Source: Dyadobacter luteus
Lineage (GTDB): Bacteria; Bacteroidota; Bacteroidia; Cytophagales; Spirosomataceae
Assembly (NCBI RefSeq): GCF_003383615.1
Contig: NZ_QNUL01000019.1
Span: forward strand, 62,001-126,000
DNA length: 64,000 bases
Direction of reading: 5' to 3'
Each line of letters begins with the position of its first letter. Positions within the stretch are counted from its first letter, which is position 1. A program made the position numbers and the translations under genes. Shown piece by piece: positions 1 through 7,295 of the stretch. Under the pieces are notes generated by a model. The model saw only the letters and a list, made by a program, of their open reading frames with translations. It did no database searches and had not been told where the DNA came from.

Positions 1-1
1 A

Positions 2-1147
2 ATGTATGCTGCCATAATTAAGGATATGACGGAGGCAATTACTGATCTGCCGGCAACATCTGCTCAGTATGGTCGTATTATCAAGCCTGTTGCCGAGATG
101 GGGTTGGCGAAAGTATATCTGGCTAAGGCGTATTCTGCGCAGAAAGCAGCAGATGATTTTACCAAAGCCGCAGACCTTTGTAATAATGTAATCACAAAAT
201 ATAGTTTTAAGCTACAGGATGACTTTGCAAGCGTGTTTGATGAAGGAAATCAGAGAAATACAGAGATCGTATGGGCGGCGCAGTATACATCTGATCCACT
301 TACGAACCTGACAAACAATACGGGAGCAACCAATGGAGGAAACAACCTGCACTTATTTTTTGGAATGCAGTATGATGTACAGGCAGGTATGCAGCGCGAT
401 ATCCTGAACGGTCGACCATTCAAACGTCTTCGTCCGACGACTTACTGCACAGATGTTGTTTTTGGGGAAAGAGTGAACGATTCACGCTACAAGAAAACGT
501 TCAAAGACACCTGGTTGTCTAACAAGCCAGGTACCTATAATACAGCTTTTGACGATTCAAAAACCAGTGTAACTTTCGCAGCAGGAGATACAACGATCTT
601 TATTCCTGGTTTTGAAATGTCTAAAGCAGACAGAGCGAAAAAGAAATACCAGGTGCTGGTTCCAAGCAAATATTCCGAAGCATTGTTTCCGACTTTGCGC
701 AAGTTTTTTGATACCAAACGTCCTGATATGACATATGAAGCAGGAAGTCGCGATTACTTTATTTTCCGTTTGGCAGAAACTTATCTGATGTTGTCAGAAG
801 CCCAGTTAGGTGCAGGGAAAGCTAAGGAAGCGACAGATGCGATCAATATGGTACGTGCAAGAGCGGGCTGGGCAGGTAAAAAAGAAGCCATGGCAATTAC
901 GCAGGCGCAAATGACATTTGAATTTCTGATGGAAGAACGTGCGAGAGAATTGGCAGGCGAGCAGTCACGTTGGATGGATCTGAAACGCTGGGGAAATCTT
1001 GTAGATCGTGTGAAAAAATACAATCCACAGGCGGCAGCAAACGTAGGTCCACAACATTTACTGCGACCTATCCCTCAAACACAAATTGACCGTAGTGCTA
1101 AAAATACTGAAGGCGTTTCAGTATTTGCTCAAAATCCGGGTTATTAA
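2..1147 (+). CDS. SusD/RagB family nutrient-binding outer membrane lipoprotein, 5' truncated by window edge
   Basis: This is the C-terminal part (381 residues) of a SusD/RagB protein, the surface lipoprotein that captures glycans or other oligomers and hands them to a SusC TonB-dependent transporter. The family is usually 500-600 residues, so the lipoprotein signal and the first TPR helices lie before the window. The visible part has the typical closing region: RDYFIFRLAETYLMLSEA, then a VRARAGW segment, then EERARELAGEQSRWMDLKRW, with a family-typical tail ending LLRPIPQTQID...NPGY. A SusC gene is expected immediately upstream, outside the window. A strong terminator follows, so this is the last gene of its unit. 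The substrate cannot be read from this fragment. Confidence 0.93.
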   Translation: MYAAIIKDMTEAITDLPATSAQYGRIIKPVAEMGLAKVYLAKAYSAQKAADDFTKAADLCNNVITKYSFKLQDDFASVFDEGNQRNTEIVWAAQYTSDPLTNLTNNTGATNGGNNLHLFFGMQYDVQAGMQRDILNGRPFKRLRPTTYCTDVVFGERVNDSRYKKTFKDTWLSNKPGTYNTAFDDSKTSVTFAAGDTTIFIPGFEMSKADRAKKKYQVLVPSKYSEALFPTLRKFFDTKRPDMTYEAGSRDYFIFRLAETYLMLSEAQLGAGKAKEATDAINMVRARAGWAGKKEAMAITQAQMTFEFLMEERARELAGEQSRWMDLKRWGNLVDRVKKYNPQAAANVGPQHLLRPIPQTQIDRSAKNTEGVSVFAQNPGY

Positions 1148-1170
1148 TTCCAGGATCTTGAAAAGATTAA

Positions 1171-1218
1171 CTTAAGCAAACAGGGCTGAGGAATTTTCCT
1201 CAGCCCTGTTTGCTTAAG
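1171..1218. terminator. Bidirectional terminator, 48-nt perfect palindrome
   Basis: Two 23-bp arms (1171-1193 and 1196-1218) are perfectly complementary with only TT between them. The hairpin sits between the convergent susD-like gene and thiL and can stop transcription from both sides. No long T-run follows on either strand. Confidence 0.8.
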
Positions 1219-1237
1219 TCGTTATCATAAATGGAAT

Positions 1238-2257
1238 TTAGCTCCATCCTTGCGCTGTAATCGGTACTCTGTTGTCTCCTTTTGTATGCAGCACAATTTC
1301 TTCTTTATTATCAGTCACATACCCTATAACTGTAATTTTTGGATTGTTTTTAACTAACTCGTAGGCATCCTGAGAAATTGTAAACAAAAGTTCATAATCC
1401 TCGCCGCCGTTCAACGCTGCGGTAATCGGGCTTATATTGAGCTCGGTGGCAGCAAGGAATGTATGGTCATCGATAGGTAATCTTTCTTCATATACGATGG
1501 CTCCTACCTGCGATTGGGCGCAAAGGTGAAGTAAATCTGAAGCAAGTCCGTCAGACAAGTCGATCATGGCAGTTGGAAGTACGCCTGCTTCTGCAAGTTC
1601 ATATACCACATCCATTCTGGCCTCAGGACGAAGCTGGCGCTGGATTACGTAGTCGTTCCCCTCCAGTTCGGGCTGCATATTAGGGTTTGCAAGGAAAACT
1701 TGTTTCTCTCTTTCCAGTAGTTGTAAGCCAAGGTAAGCACCGCCTAAGTCGCCGGTAACGCATAGAATATCATTGGCTTTGGCTGTGTTACGGTACGTAA
1801 TCAGATCTTTCTTCACTTGTCCGAACACACTCACAGAAATCAGCAGTCCTGATCTTGAAGAAGAAGTATCTCCTCCGACGAGGTCCACGTTGTAGTCTCT
1901 ACACGCAGCATGAATACCTGCATAGAGCTCGTCTACTGCTTCTACAGAGAATCGGTTGCTCAATGCAAGACTTACAGTAACCTGCTTTGGAATACCATTC
2001 ATGGCTGCGATATCAGAGATATTAACGGCAATTGCCTTATAGCCCAAATGTTTCAGCGGGAAAAATGTAAGATCAAAATGGACGCCCTCCAGGAGCATAT
2101 CTGTAGTGAGCAATCCGTAATTTGTATCCAGATCTATAACTGCTGCATCATCGCCGATACCACATACGGTTTCAGGCAATGAGGTTTTAAATCCTTCGTT
2201 AATTTTCTTTATAAGGCCAAATTCGCCTAAACTGCTTATTTCTGTTCTTGCTTCCAT
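1238..2257 (-). CDS. thiL: Thiamine-monophosphate kinase
   Basis: ThiL phosphorylates thiamine monophosphate with ATP to the cofactor thiamine diphosphate, the last step of thiamine synthesis, in the cytosol. The 339-residue length fits the family. The N-terminus carries GEFGLIKKI and then GIGDDAAV at about residues 33-40, where ATP and Mg are bound. TTDMLLEGVHFDL and the LVGGDTSSS loop near residue 125 follow, and MIDLSDGLASDL and GGEDYELLFT lie in the C-terminal half. These are the standard AIRS/ThiL motifs. The gene stands alone between two terminators. No TPP riboswitch was recognised in the 100 bases upstream. Confidence 0.95.
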   Translation of the reverse strand: MEARTEISSLGEFGLIKKINEGFKTSLPETVCGIGDDAAVIDLDTNYGLLTTDMLLEGVHFDLTFFPLKHLGYKAIAVNISDIAAMNGIPKQVTVSLALSNRFSVEAVDELYAGIHAACRDYNVDLVGGDTSSSRSGLLISVSVFGQVKKDLITYRNTAKANDILCVTGDLGGAYLGLQLLEREKQVFLANPNMQPELEGNDYVIQRQLRPEARMDVVYELAEAGVLPTAMIDLSDGLASDLLHLCAQSQVGAIVYEERLPIDDHTFLAATELNISPITAALNGGEDYELLFTISQDAYELVKNNPKITVIGYVTDNKEEIVLHTKGDNRVPITAQGWS

Positions 2258-2272
2258 ACTGTAAAATTACAC

Positions 2273-2316
2273 AAAAAAACGGAGCCGCTTCCCGTCTGGA
2301 AAAGGCTCCGTTTTTT
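2273..2316 (-). terminator. Terminator hairpin between the lipoprotein gene and thiL
   Basis: The arms CGGAGCC and GGCTCCG are flanked by an A-run on the left (2273-2279) and a T-run on the right (2311-2316), so the structure can work in both directions. By gene order its main job is to end the minus-strand lipoprotein transcript before thiL. Confidence 0.8.
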
Positions 2317-2360
2317 AAGCTATTTCAAATGCTTTTAGTTCCTGATTAACGAATGAGTGA

Positions 2361-2810
2361 TCAGGGATTGGTAAGCGTATATTCGTTGATTGTATCGCCC
2401 GTCTTTTTACTGGGATTTACATTTTTAATCACCAGTTTAGAGTCATCGATTGATATGATATTAAACTCTACGGTGCCACCTGTACCTGAGGGTTCAGGAT
2501 TTAATCCTTTCAGAATCAATTTTGAATCTCCTTGTAATTCCCAGGTTCCTGCAAAGGTCTTATTGTCCCATTCTGTATAAACAGCACCATTAGAAGCTCC
2601 CGTAAGGTTAAGCCTGAAATTCGAATAGCCTGGAACAGAATTGCCGGATCCGCCACGTACATAAACGGATGTAGTGTTGTGTTTAACAGCTTCCGCAGTC
2701 CATGCTTTTGCGATTCGCTCAGAAAGAGGTTTTACTTTTTTCTTGCAACCTGCCGAGAAAAAGATGAGGCTCATTGCCAGGCAGCAGAGGAACGCATAGT
2801 TTCTTTTCAT
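2361..2810 (-). CDS. Small lipoprotein, lipocalin-like
   Basis: A 149-residue exported protein. The N-terminus is a lipoprotein signal peptide ending in the lipobox SAGC at about residue 22, followed by KKK. The rest has alternating beta-rich segments, including TWELQGDSKLILKGLNP and VEFNIISIDDSKLVIKN. This pattern resembles the lipocalin-like lipoproteins common in Bacteroidota, in which a measured property is compared with a residual. No catalytic motif is visible. The gene is monocistronic, and a short palindrome (ACCTTATTAAGGT, 2830-2842) lies just upstream of the start. The function is unknown. Confidence 0.75.
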   Translation of the reverse strand: MKRNYAFLCCLAMSLIFFSAGCKKKVKPLSERIAKAWTAEAVKHNTTSVYVRGGSGNSVPGYSNFRLNLTGASNGAVYTEWDNKTFAGTWELQGDSKLILKGLNPEPSGTGGTVEFNIISIDDSKLVIKNVNPSKKTGDTINEYTLTNP

Positions 2811-2949
2811 ATTATAAATATCAGAATTTACCTTATTAAGGTGCCAAGTTCATACTTTTTGCTGTTATTTTCAAAATATTAGTCATTAGTAAAATAAAAA
2901 TTAAGTCAAAAAGCCGAATGATTAAATTGCAGGCTAAAATTTATCTTTG

Positions 2950-3183
2950 ATGAGAGAATATACCAAAGCGCAGCTGGCATTACGTAACGGGCAGGATCGT
3001 GAGGAAATCTGGTGTGCATATAAGGGCATTATTTATGACGTGACATCATCCCGGCTTTGGAGAAACGGACATCATTATGAGCATTGGGCAGGGCAGGATT
3101 TGACAAAGGAGCTTGGCGATGCGCCACATACAGACCGTGTTTTTGAGAAATTTACAGCCATAGGCAAGTTAACTACAAGCTGA
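2950..3183 (+). CDS. Small cytochrome b5-like heme-binding domain protein
   Basis: A 77-residue protein that is a single prokaryotic cytochrome b5-type domain. The motif order is YTKAQLALRNGQDREEIWCA, then YKGIIYDVTSSRLWRNG, then HHYEHWAGQDLTKELGDAPH. The His residues near GHH and in DAPHTD are the likely heme-binding positions, although the eukaryotic HPGG motif is not conserved in this subfamily. There is no signal peptide, so it should be cytosolic. The start was set at the ATG at 2950, because the reading frame can be extended only by one TTG codon directly before it. TATCTTTG (2942-2949) touches the start codon. The redox partner is unknown. Confidence 0.8.
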   Translation: MREYTKAQLALRNGQDREEIWCAYKGIIYDVTSSRLWRNGHHYEHWAGQDLTKELGDAPHTDRVFEKFTAIGKLTTS

Positions 3184-3222
3184 TAACTCACGAATTAATT
3201 CACACACCAAATATATTGTTTT

Positions 3223-4089
3223 ATGAATTTGGAATTCAGTTTGCTCATTGCAGATAGTGGTTCTACTAAAACCGACTGGGTGTATCTTTTTGGAGATAGT
3301 AAGATCCATTTTCAGTCATCAGGATTAAATCCTTTCTATCAGTCCAAGGAGGAGGTTTTTAAGGTGCTGGAGCAGGAAGTAGCTCCACATATCTCCGGGA
3401 AGGTGGATTACATTTTCTTCTATGGGGCAGGCTGTGCAGATGCAGCTTCTTCCAAACCTATATCTGATGCGCTCTCTCAGTGCTTCACCGATACGATTGA
3501 AGTCGAAGTGGCATCTGATATGTTGGGTGCATCACGTGGGCTTTGTGGCCATGAACCAGGGGTGGTCTGTATACTGGGAACGGGCGCAAACAATGCGGTT
3601 TATGACGGGAAATATAATATCCGATCTGTAGGTTCGCTTGGTTTCTGGCTGGGAGATGAAGGGAGCGGCTCGTATCTGGGAAAAAAACTGGTCGTACATT
3701 TCCTTCAGAAAGAGTTACCGGAGGATTTGTCGTTGCGGTTTGCAGACAGTTTTCCGGAAATTAACCGTCTTTTCGTTTTGGATAAAGCTTATAAACAGCC
3801 GTTTCCTAATCGCTTTTTTGCAGCTTTTACACGATTCATAGGACAAAATGTTACACACCCGTTTTTGAATGAAATGATTGCGGCAAGCTTTGCGCTGTTT
3901 ATTGAGAAATATGTACTGAAACACCCGGAATCAAAGACACTTAAAGTCCATTTTGCCGGGTCAGTGGCTTATTTTTTCAAAGAGATTCTTGAAAATTGTC
4001 TGAATAGTAAAGGCTTAATGATTGGGAATATAGTAAAAGCGCCTATGGAAGGGCTGATTCACTATCATACTGTGACACAGCAGAAATAA
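3223..4089 (+). CDS. BadF/BadG/BcrA/BcrD-family ATPase, N-acetylglucosamine-kinase-like
   Basis: A 288-residue cytosolic member of the ASKHA sugar-kinase/ATPase fold. The phosphate-1 loop is DSGSTKTDW at about residues 11-19, the phosphate-2 loop is LGTGAN near residue 123, and the GFWLGDEGSGSYLG segment near residue 140 is typical of the GlcNAc kinase-like branch. VHFAGSVA near residue 244 is the adenosine motif. Relatives phosphorylate amino sugars such as GlcNAc or MurNAc during cell-wall recycling, which is the most likely role here. Substrate assignment is inference. The gene lies 39 bases after the b5-like gene and may share its transcript. Confidence 0.85.
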   Translation: MNLEFSLLIADSGSTKTDWVYLFGDSKIHFQSSGLNPFYQSKEEVFKVLEQEVAPHISGKVDYIFFYGAGCADAASSKPISDALSQCFTDTIEVEVASDMLGASRGLCGHEPGVVCILGTGANNAVYDGKYNIRSVGSLGFWLGDEGSGSYLGKKLVVHFLQKELPEDLSLRFADSFPEINRLFVLDKAYKQPFPNRFFAAFTRFIGQNVTHPFLNEMIAASFALFIEKYVLKHPESKTLKVHFAGSVAYFFKEILENCLNSKGLMIGNIVKAPMEGLIHYHTVTQQK

Positions 4090-4192
4090 AAATGGATGAA
4101 TCGAATTTTACAGTAGTAATCACCGTTACATAACGCATAGACAATAGAGCTGTAACTTTTATGTCAGCCGGGAAGATCAATCAGAATTAAGG

Positions 4193-5458
4193 ATGTCGAG
4201 AAGAACTATTCAGCTGCTTACTCTATTTTCAGCGTTACTTATAATAGGTGTGGTTATCACACAGATCTATTGGGTTAAACAGGCTGTTGAATTGAGGCAC
4301 CGCCAGTTCAACCAAAATGCGCATGTTGCACTGCAGGACGTGGCTTCAAAACTGGCGCAGGTGAATGGTGTAATGCAGACGACAAATCCTGTGGAGCAAC
4401 TTTCCCCGGAGTATTTTTTGGTGAATACCAATGCGACTACACAACCTGACCTTCTCGAACTTTTTATCAAGGATAGTTTTCAAAAACATAAACTGATCAC
4501 CGATTTTGAAGTAGGTATATATGATTGTACCACAAACCGGATGCGGTACGGGATGGCTCTCAGCACGAAAAATAACGAGAAGTCTCCCACAGCAACATCC
4601 GGCTGGTTCAAAACAGATAAGTATCCCTATTATTTTGGTGTCAGGTTTCCTGAGCAGGTGACCTATCTGGGCGGAAGTATCAATGGAGCCATCTGGTCGT
4701 CGATACTGGTACTTGTGGCGGTGTCATTTTTTGCCTACGCTCTGTTTGTCATTTTGCGGCAAAAACAGCTTTCGGAGGTGCAGCGTGACTTTGTCAATAA
4801 CATGACGCATGAACTCCAAACGCCTATTTCGACTATACGCATCGCAGCAGATGTGTTGAATACTGAGACGATTGTGCAGCAACCGGAACGACACAACCGC
4901 TATGTGCGCATTGTACAGGAAGAAATCTCACGGTTGCAGGGGCAGGTGGAAATGGTTTTGTCGATGGCGAAAGCAGAGCGTAATGCACTGATACTAAAAG
5001 AAGAAATCATTAATGTCAATGATGTAATCGCATCAGTTTTGGTTCCCTTTGAAGGTAAAATAACTATTCTGCCGGAAGCGTCAGCCAGCATTGTAAAAGC
5101 AGACCCCTTTCATTTTCGCTGTATGCTGACTAATCTGATTGATAATGCTTTGAAATATTCTGATACGGACCCACAGGTAATTGTAAAAACTGTTAATAAA
5201 AATAATAATCTTGTGGTTTCTGTTCAGGACCAGGGAATGGGTATCGCCCCGGAATATCAGAAAAAAATCTTCAACCAGTTTTTTAGAATACCTTACGGAG
5301 ACGTACACAATGTGAAAGGATTTGGGATTGGTCTGAGTTATGTGAAACAGATTGTGCGTGCCCATGGTTGGATTCTGAACCTCGACAGTGAACTGGGGAA
5401 GGGTAGTACTTTTACCATTACAATCCCCTCCGCCAGATTGAATGCGGATAATGTCTGA
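4193..5458 (+). CDS. Sensor histidine kinase
   Basis: A 421-residue inner-membrane kinase. TM1 covers about residues 8-27, a periplasmic sensor region about 28-160, and TM2 about 163-187. The HisKA domain carries the phospho-acceptor His206 in MTHELQTPIS. The ATPase domain shows the N-box NLIDNALKYSD near residue 316, the G1 box DQGMGI and the G2 box GFGIGLSYV. The sensor region matches nothing I recognise, so the stimulus is unknown. The response regulator follows after 32 bases, and the two form a standard two-gene operon. All catalytic boxes are present. Confidence 0.95.
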   Translation: MSRRTIQLLTLFSALLIIGVVITQIYWVKQAVELRHRQFNQNAHVALQDVASKLAQVNGVMQTTNPVEQLSPEYFLVNTNATTQPDLLELFIKDSFQKHKLITDFEVGIYDCTTNRMRYGMALSTKNNEKSPTATSGWFKTDKYPYYFGVRFPEQVTYLGGSINGAIWSSILVLVAVSFFAYALFVILRQKQLSEVQRDFVNNMTHELQTPISTIRIAADVLNTETIVQQPERHNRYVRIVQEEISRLQGQVEMVLSMAKAERNALILKEEIINVNDVIASVLVPFEGKITILPEASASIVKADPFHFRCMLTNLIDNALKYSDTDPQVIVKTVNKNNNLVVSVQDQGMGIAPEYQKKIFNQFFRIPYGDVHNVKGFGIGLSYVKQIVRAHGWILNLDSELGKGSTFTITIPSARLNADNV

Positions 5459-5490
5459 TTATTGTTGAACTTTTAATACACTATAACGAA

Positions 5491-6177
5491 TTGAAAAAGA
5501 AGATTCTATATGTAGAAGATGATCCCAATCTGGCGTTTGCCACGAAGGATAACCTGGAGCAGTTCGATTATGAGATTGTGCATGCCCAGGATGGGGTAGA
5601 GGCGCTGGATATATTTGGTAAGGAACATTTTGATATTTGTGTGCTGGACGTAATGCTTCCTAAAATGGACGGTTTTACGCTTGCAGAAAATATCAGAAAA
5701 GCGGACAGCCAGGTGCCGATTCTTTTTTTAACTGCCAGATCGCTGCTGGAAGATAAGATAAAAGGATTGCAGCTGGGTGGGGATGATTATGTTACCAAGC
5801 CTTTCAGTATTGAAGAGCTCCGGTTGCGTATTGATGTATTCCTGAGAAGAAGCAAGGCAGATCAGCCTGCTTCCGCGAAACCTGATTCTAACAAGGTAGG
5901 AAGGTATGTTTTCGACTTCCAGAAATTGACTTTATTGCTGGATGGGAGCGTGCAGACACTTACATTCCGGGAAGCGGAAGTACTCAAATATTTGGCAGAC
6001 CGCCCCGACCAGGTAATCAAACGGGACGACTTACTGAAAGCCATTTGGGGTGACAACGACTATTTTATGGGAAGGAGTCTGGACGTTTTTATTTCCAGGT
6101 TACGTAAATACCTTTCGCTGGATTCTGACATCAAAATAGACAATATTCATGGTGTAGGCTTCCGTATGCGGTGGTAA
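5491..6177 (+). CDS. OmpR/PhoB-family response regulator
   Basis: A 228-residue transcription factor. The receiver domain (about 1-120) has the acidic pair ED10-D11, phospho-acceptor Asp53 in VLDVMLPKMDG, the Thr in FLTAR and the Lys in YVTKPF. A winged-helix DNA-binding domain occupies about residues 132-226 (FREAEVLKYLADRPDQVIKRD ... VFISRLRKYL ... NIHGVGFRM). The start is TTG, followed by a Lys-rich MKKKILYVEDD start typical of the family. It is the partner of the histidine kinase upstream. Its targets are not evident. Confidence 0.95.
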   Translation: MKKKILYVEDDPNLAFATKDNLEQFDYEIVHAQDGVEALDIFGKEHFDICVLDVMLPKMDGFTLAENIRKADSQVPILFLTARSLLEDKIKGLQLGGDDYVTKPFSIEELRLRIDVFLRRSKADQPASAKPDSNKVGRYVFDFQKLTLLLDGSVQTLTFREAEVLKYLADRPDQVIKRDDLLKAIWGDNDYFMGRSLDVFISRLRKYLSLDSDIKIDNIHGVGFRMRW

Positions 6178-6210
6178 TCAGCTTTTTTTGCAAAATTTTT
6201 TAGGTAAAAC

Positions 6211-6241
6211 TTGCGGTTCAAAAAAATAGTACGCATATTTG
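6211..6241 (+). promoter_or_regulatory. Bacteroidota-type promoter for rpmB
   Basis: TTG at 6211-6213 is followed after 20 bases by CATATTTG (6234-6241), seven of eight matches to TAnnTTTG. The spacing is the consensus 19-21 nt for the primary sigma factor of Bacteroidota. The rpmB start codon lies 28 bases downstream. Confidence 0.7.
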
Positions 6242-6269
6242 CACCCTCATTTGGAAAAATAGTAAGGTC

Positions 6270-6509
6270 ATGGCTAAGGTTTGTCAAATATCAGGTAAAA
6301 GAACTCGTGTTGGAAATAACGTTTCCCACGCTAACAATAAAACTAAACGCAAATTCTTCCCGAATTTGCAGAAGAAGCGTTTCTTCCTTCCTTCAACTGG
6401 AGAATGGGTTACGCTTAAAGTAGCAGCATCTGCACTTCGAACCATCAACAAAAATGGTATAGAAGCTACTATTCAAAAATCTTACGAAAAAGGAACACTT
6501 ACGTTCTAA
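6270..6509 (+). CDS. rpmB: 50S ribosomal protein L28
   Basis: A 79-residue basic protein that opens MAKVCQISGKRTRVGNNVSH, the standard L28 start, followed by NNKTKRKFFPNLQKKRF and a C-terminal region with ASALRTINKNGI. It is part of the large ribosomal subunit. It has its own promoter and terminator and is therefore monocistronic here. In this genome it is separated from rpmG, which lies about 23 kb away on the other strand. Confidence 0.97.
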   Translation: MAKVCQISGKRTRVGNNVSHANNKTKRKFFPNLQKKRFFLPSTGEWVTLKVAASALRTINKNGIEATIQKSYEKGTLTF

Positions 6510-6530
6510 GAAATTTACGAATTTATTGGA

Positions 6531-6563
6531 AAGGACTTCTCTCTATCGGGAAGTCCTTTTTTT
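6531..6563 (+). terminator. Intrinsic terminator after rpmB
   Basis: The stem AAGGACTTC / GAAGTCCTT (6531-6539 and 6550-6558) is followed by a T-run. Confidence 0.85.
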
Positions 6564-6574
6564 CGTATTCTTTC

Positions 6575-7078
6575 ATGAATCAATCAATGGAGCAATCAAC
6601 TGGAAAGGTTTATTTACTTCTGGGTTCTAATCTGGGTGACAGGTCAAGAGTATTGCAACTTGCCATTGATCGCATCGGTGAGCGTGTTGGTAAAGTGGTT
6701 CGTGTTTCAGGAATATATGAAACAGCTCCGTGGGGTGTTGTTGATCAGCCTTCATTTCTGAATCAGGTAATTGCTGTAGAAACTCTGTATGCACCAGAAG
6801 AGGTGCTCAGGCTTGTTCTGGACATAGAGCATGAACTTGGGCGTGTCCGTTACGAACGATGGGGAGCCCGCGTAATTGATATTGATATCCTTTTTTATAA
6901 CGACCTGATTCTGGATTCAGCCAGGTTAACAGTTCCTCATCCCCGCTTGCACGAGCGAAGATTCACCCTCATTCCTCTCGCTGAAATAGCTCCGGACTTT
7001 GTTCATCCCGTTTTTAACCAATCTCTTACAGAGCTTCTCGCTGCCTGTGCTGATGACAGTGAGGTAAATCCTTTTTGA
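6575..7078 (+). CDS. folK: 2-amino-4-hydroxy-6-hydroxymethyldihydropteridine pyrophosphokinase (HPPK)
   Basis: FolK transfers pyrophosphate from ATP to 6-hydroxymethyl-dihydropterin in folate synthesis. The 167-residue length is typical. It shows YLLLGSNLGDR near residues 13-23, YETAPWG near 49, FLNQVIAVET, and the signature RWGARVIDIDILFYND at about residues 90-105 with the two Mg-binding Asp residues. No other folate gene is adjacent. It starts at the ATG 12 bases after the rpmB terminator. Confidence 0.95.
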   Translation: MNQSMEQSTGKVYLLLGSNLGDRSRVLQLAIDRIGERVGKVVRVSGIYETAPWGVVDQPSFLNQVIAVETLYAPEEVLRLVLDIEHELGRVRYERWGARVIDIDILFYNDLILDSARLTVPHPRLHERRFTLIPLAEIAPDFVHPVFNQSLTELLAACADDSEVNPF

Positions 7079-7295
7079 GAAGAAATTTGATTTTTCTAAT
7101 TGTACTGTAAAATTTCGGCTCTTCCGCTCATTCCACTTTTTCGGCACTTTATCATTTAATAATATCCTGCAAGGCTTTTTATGGCGTGTTTTACGTTGAG
7201 TTTTATATCCGATAAAATTATTTTTTTTTAGGGTATACGTCCTTTGGGTTGTCAAGGGATTGAAAAAGTCAATTTTACACCACCTAAAATGAGTC

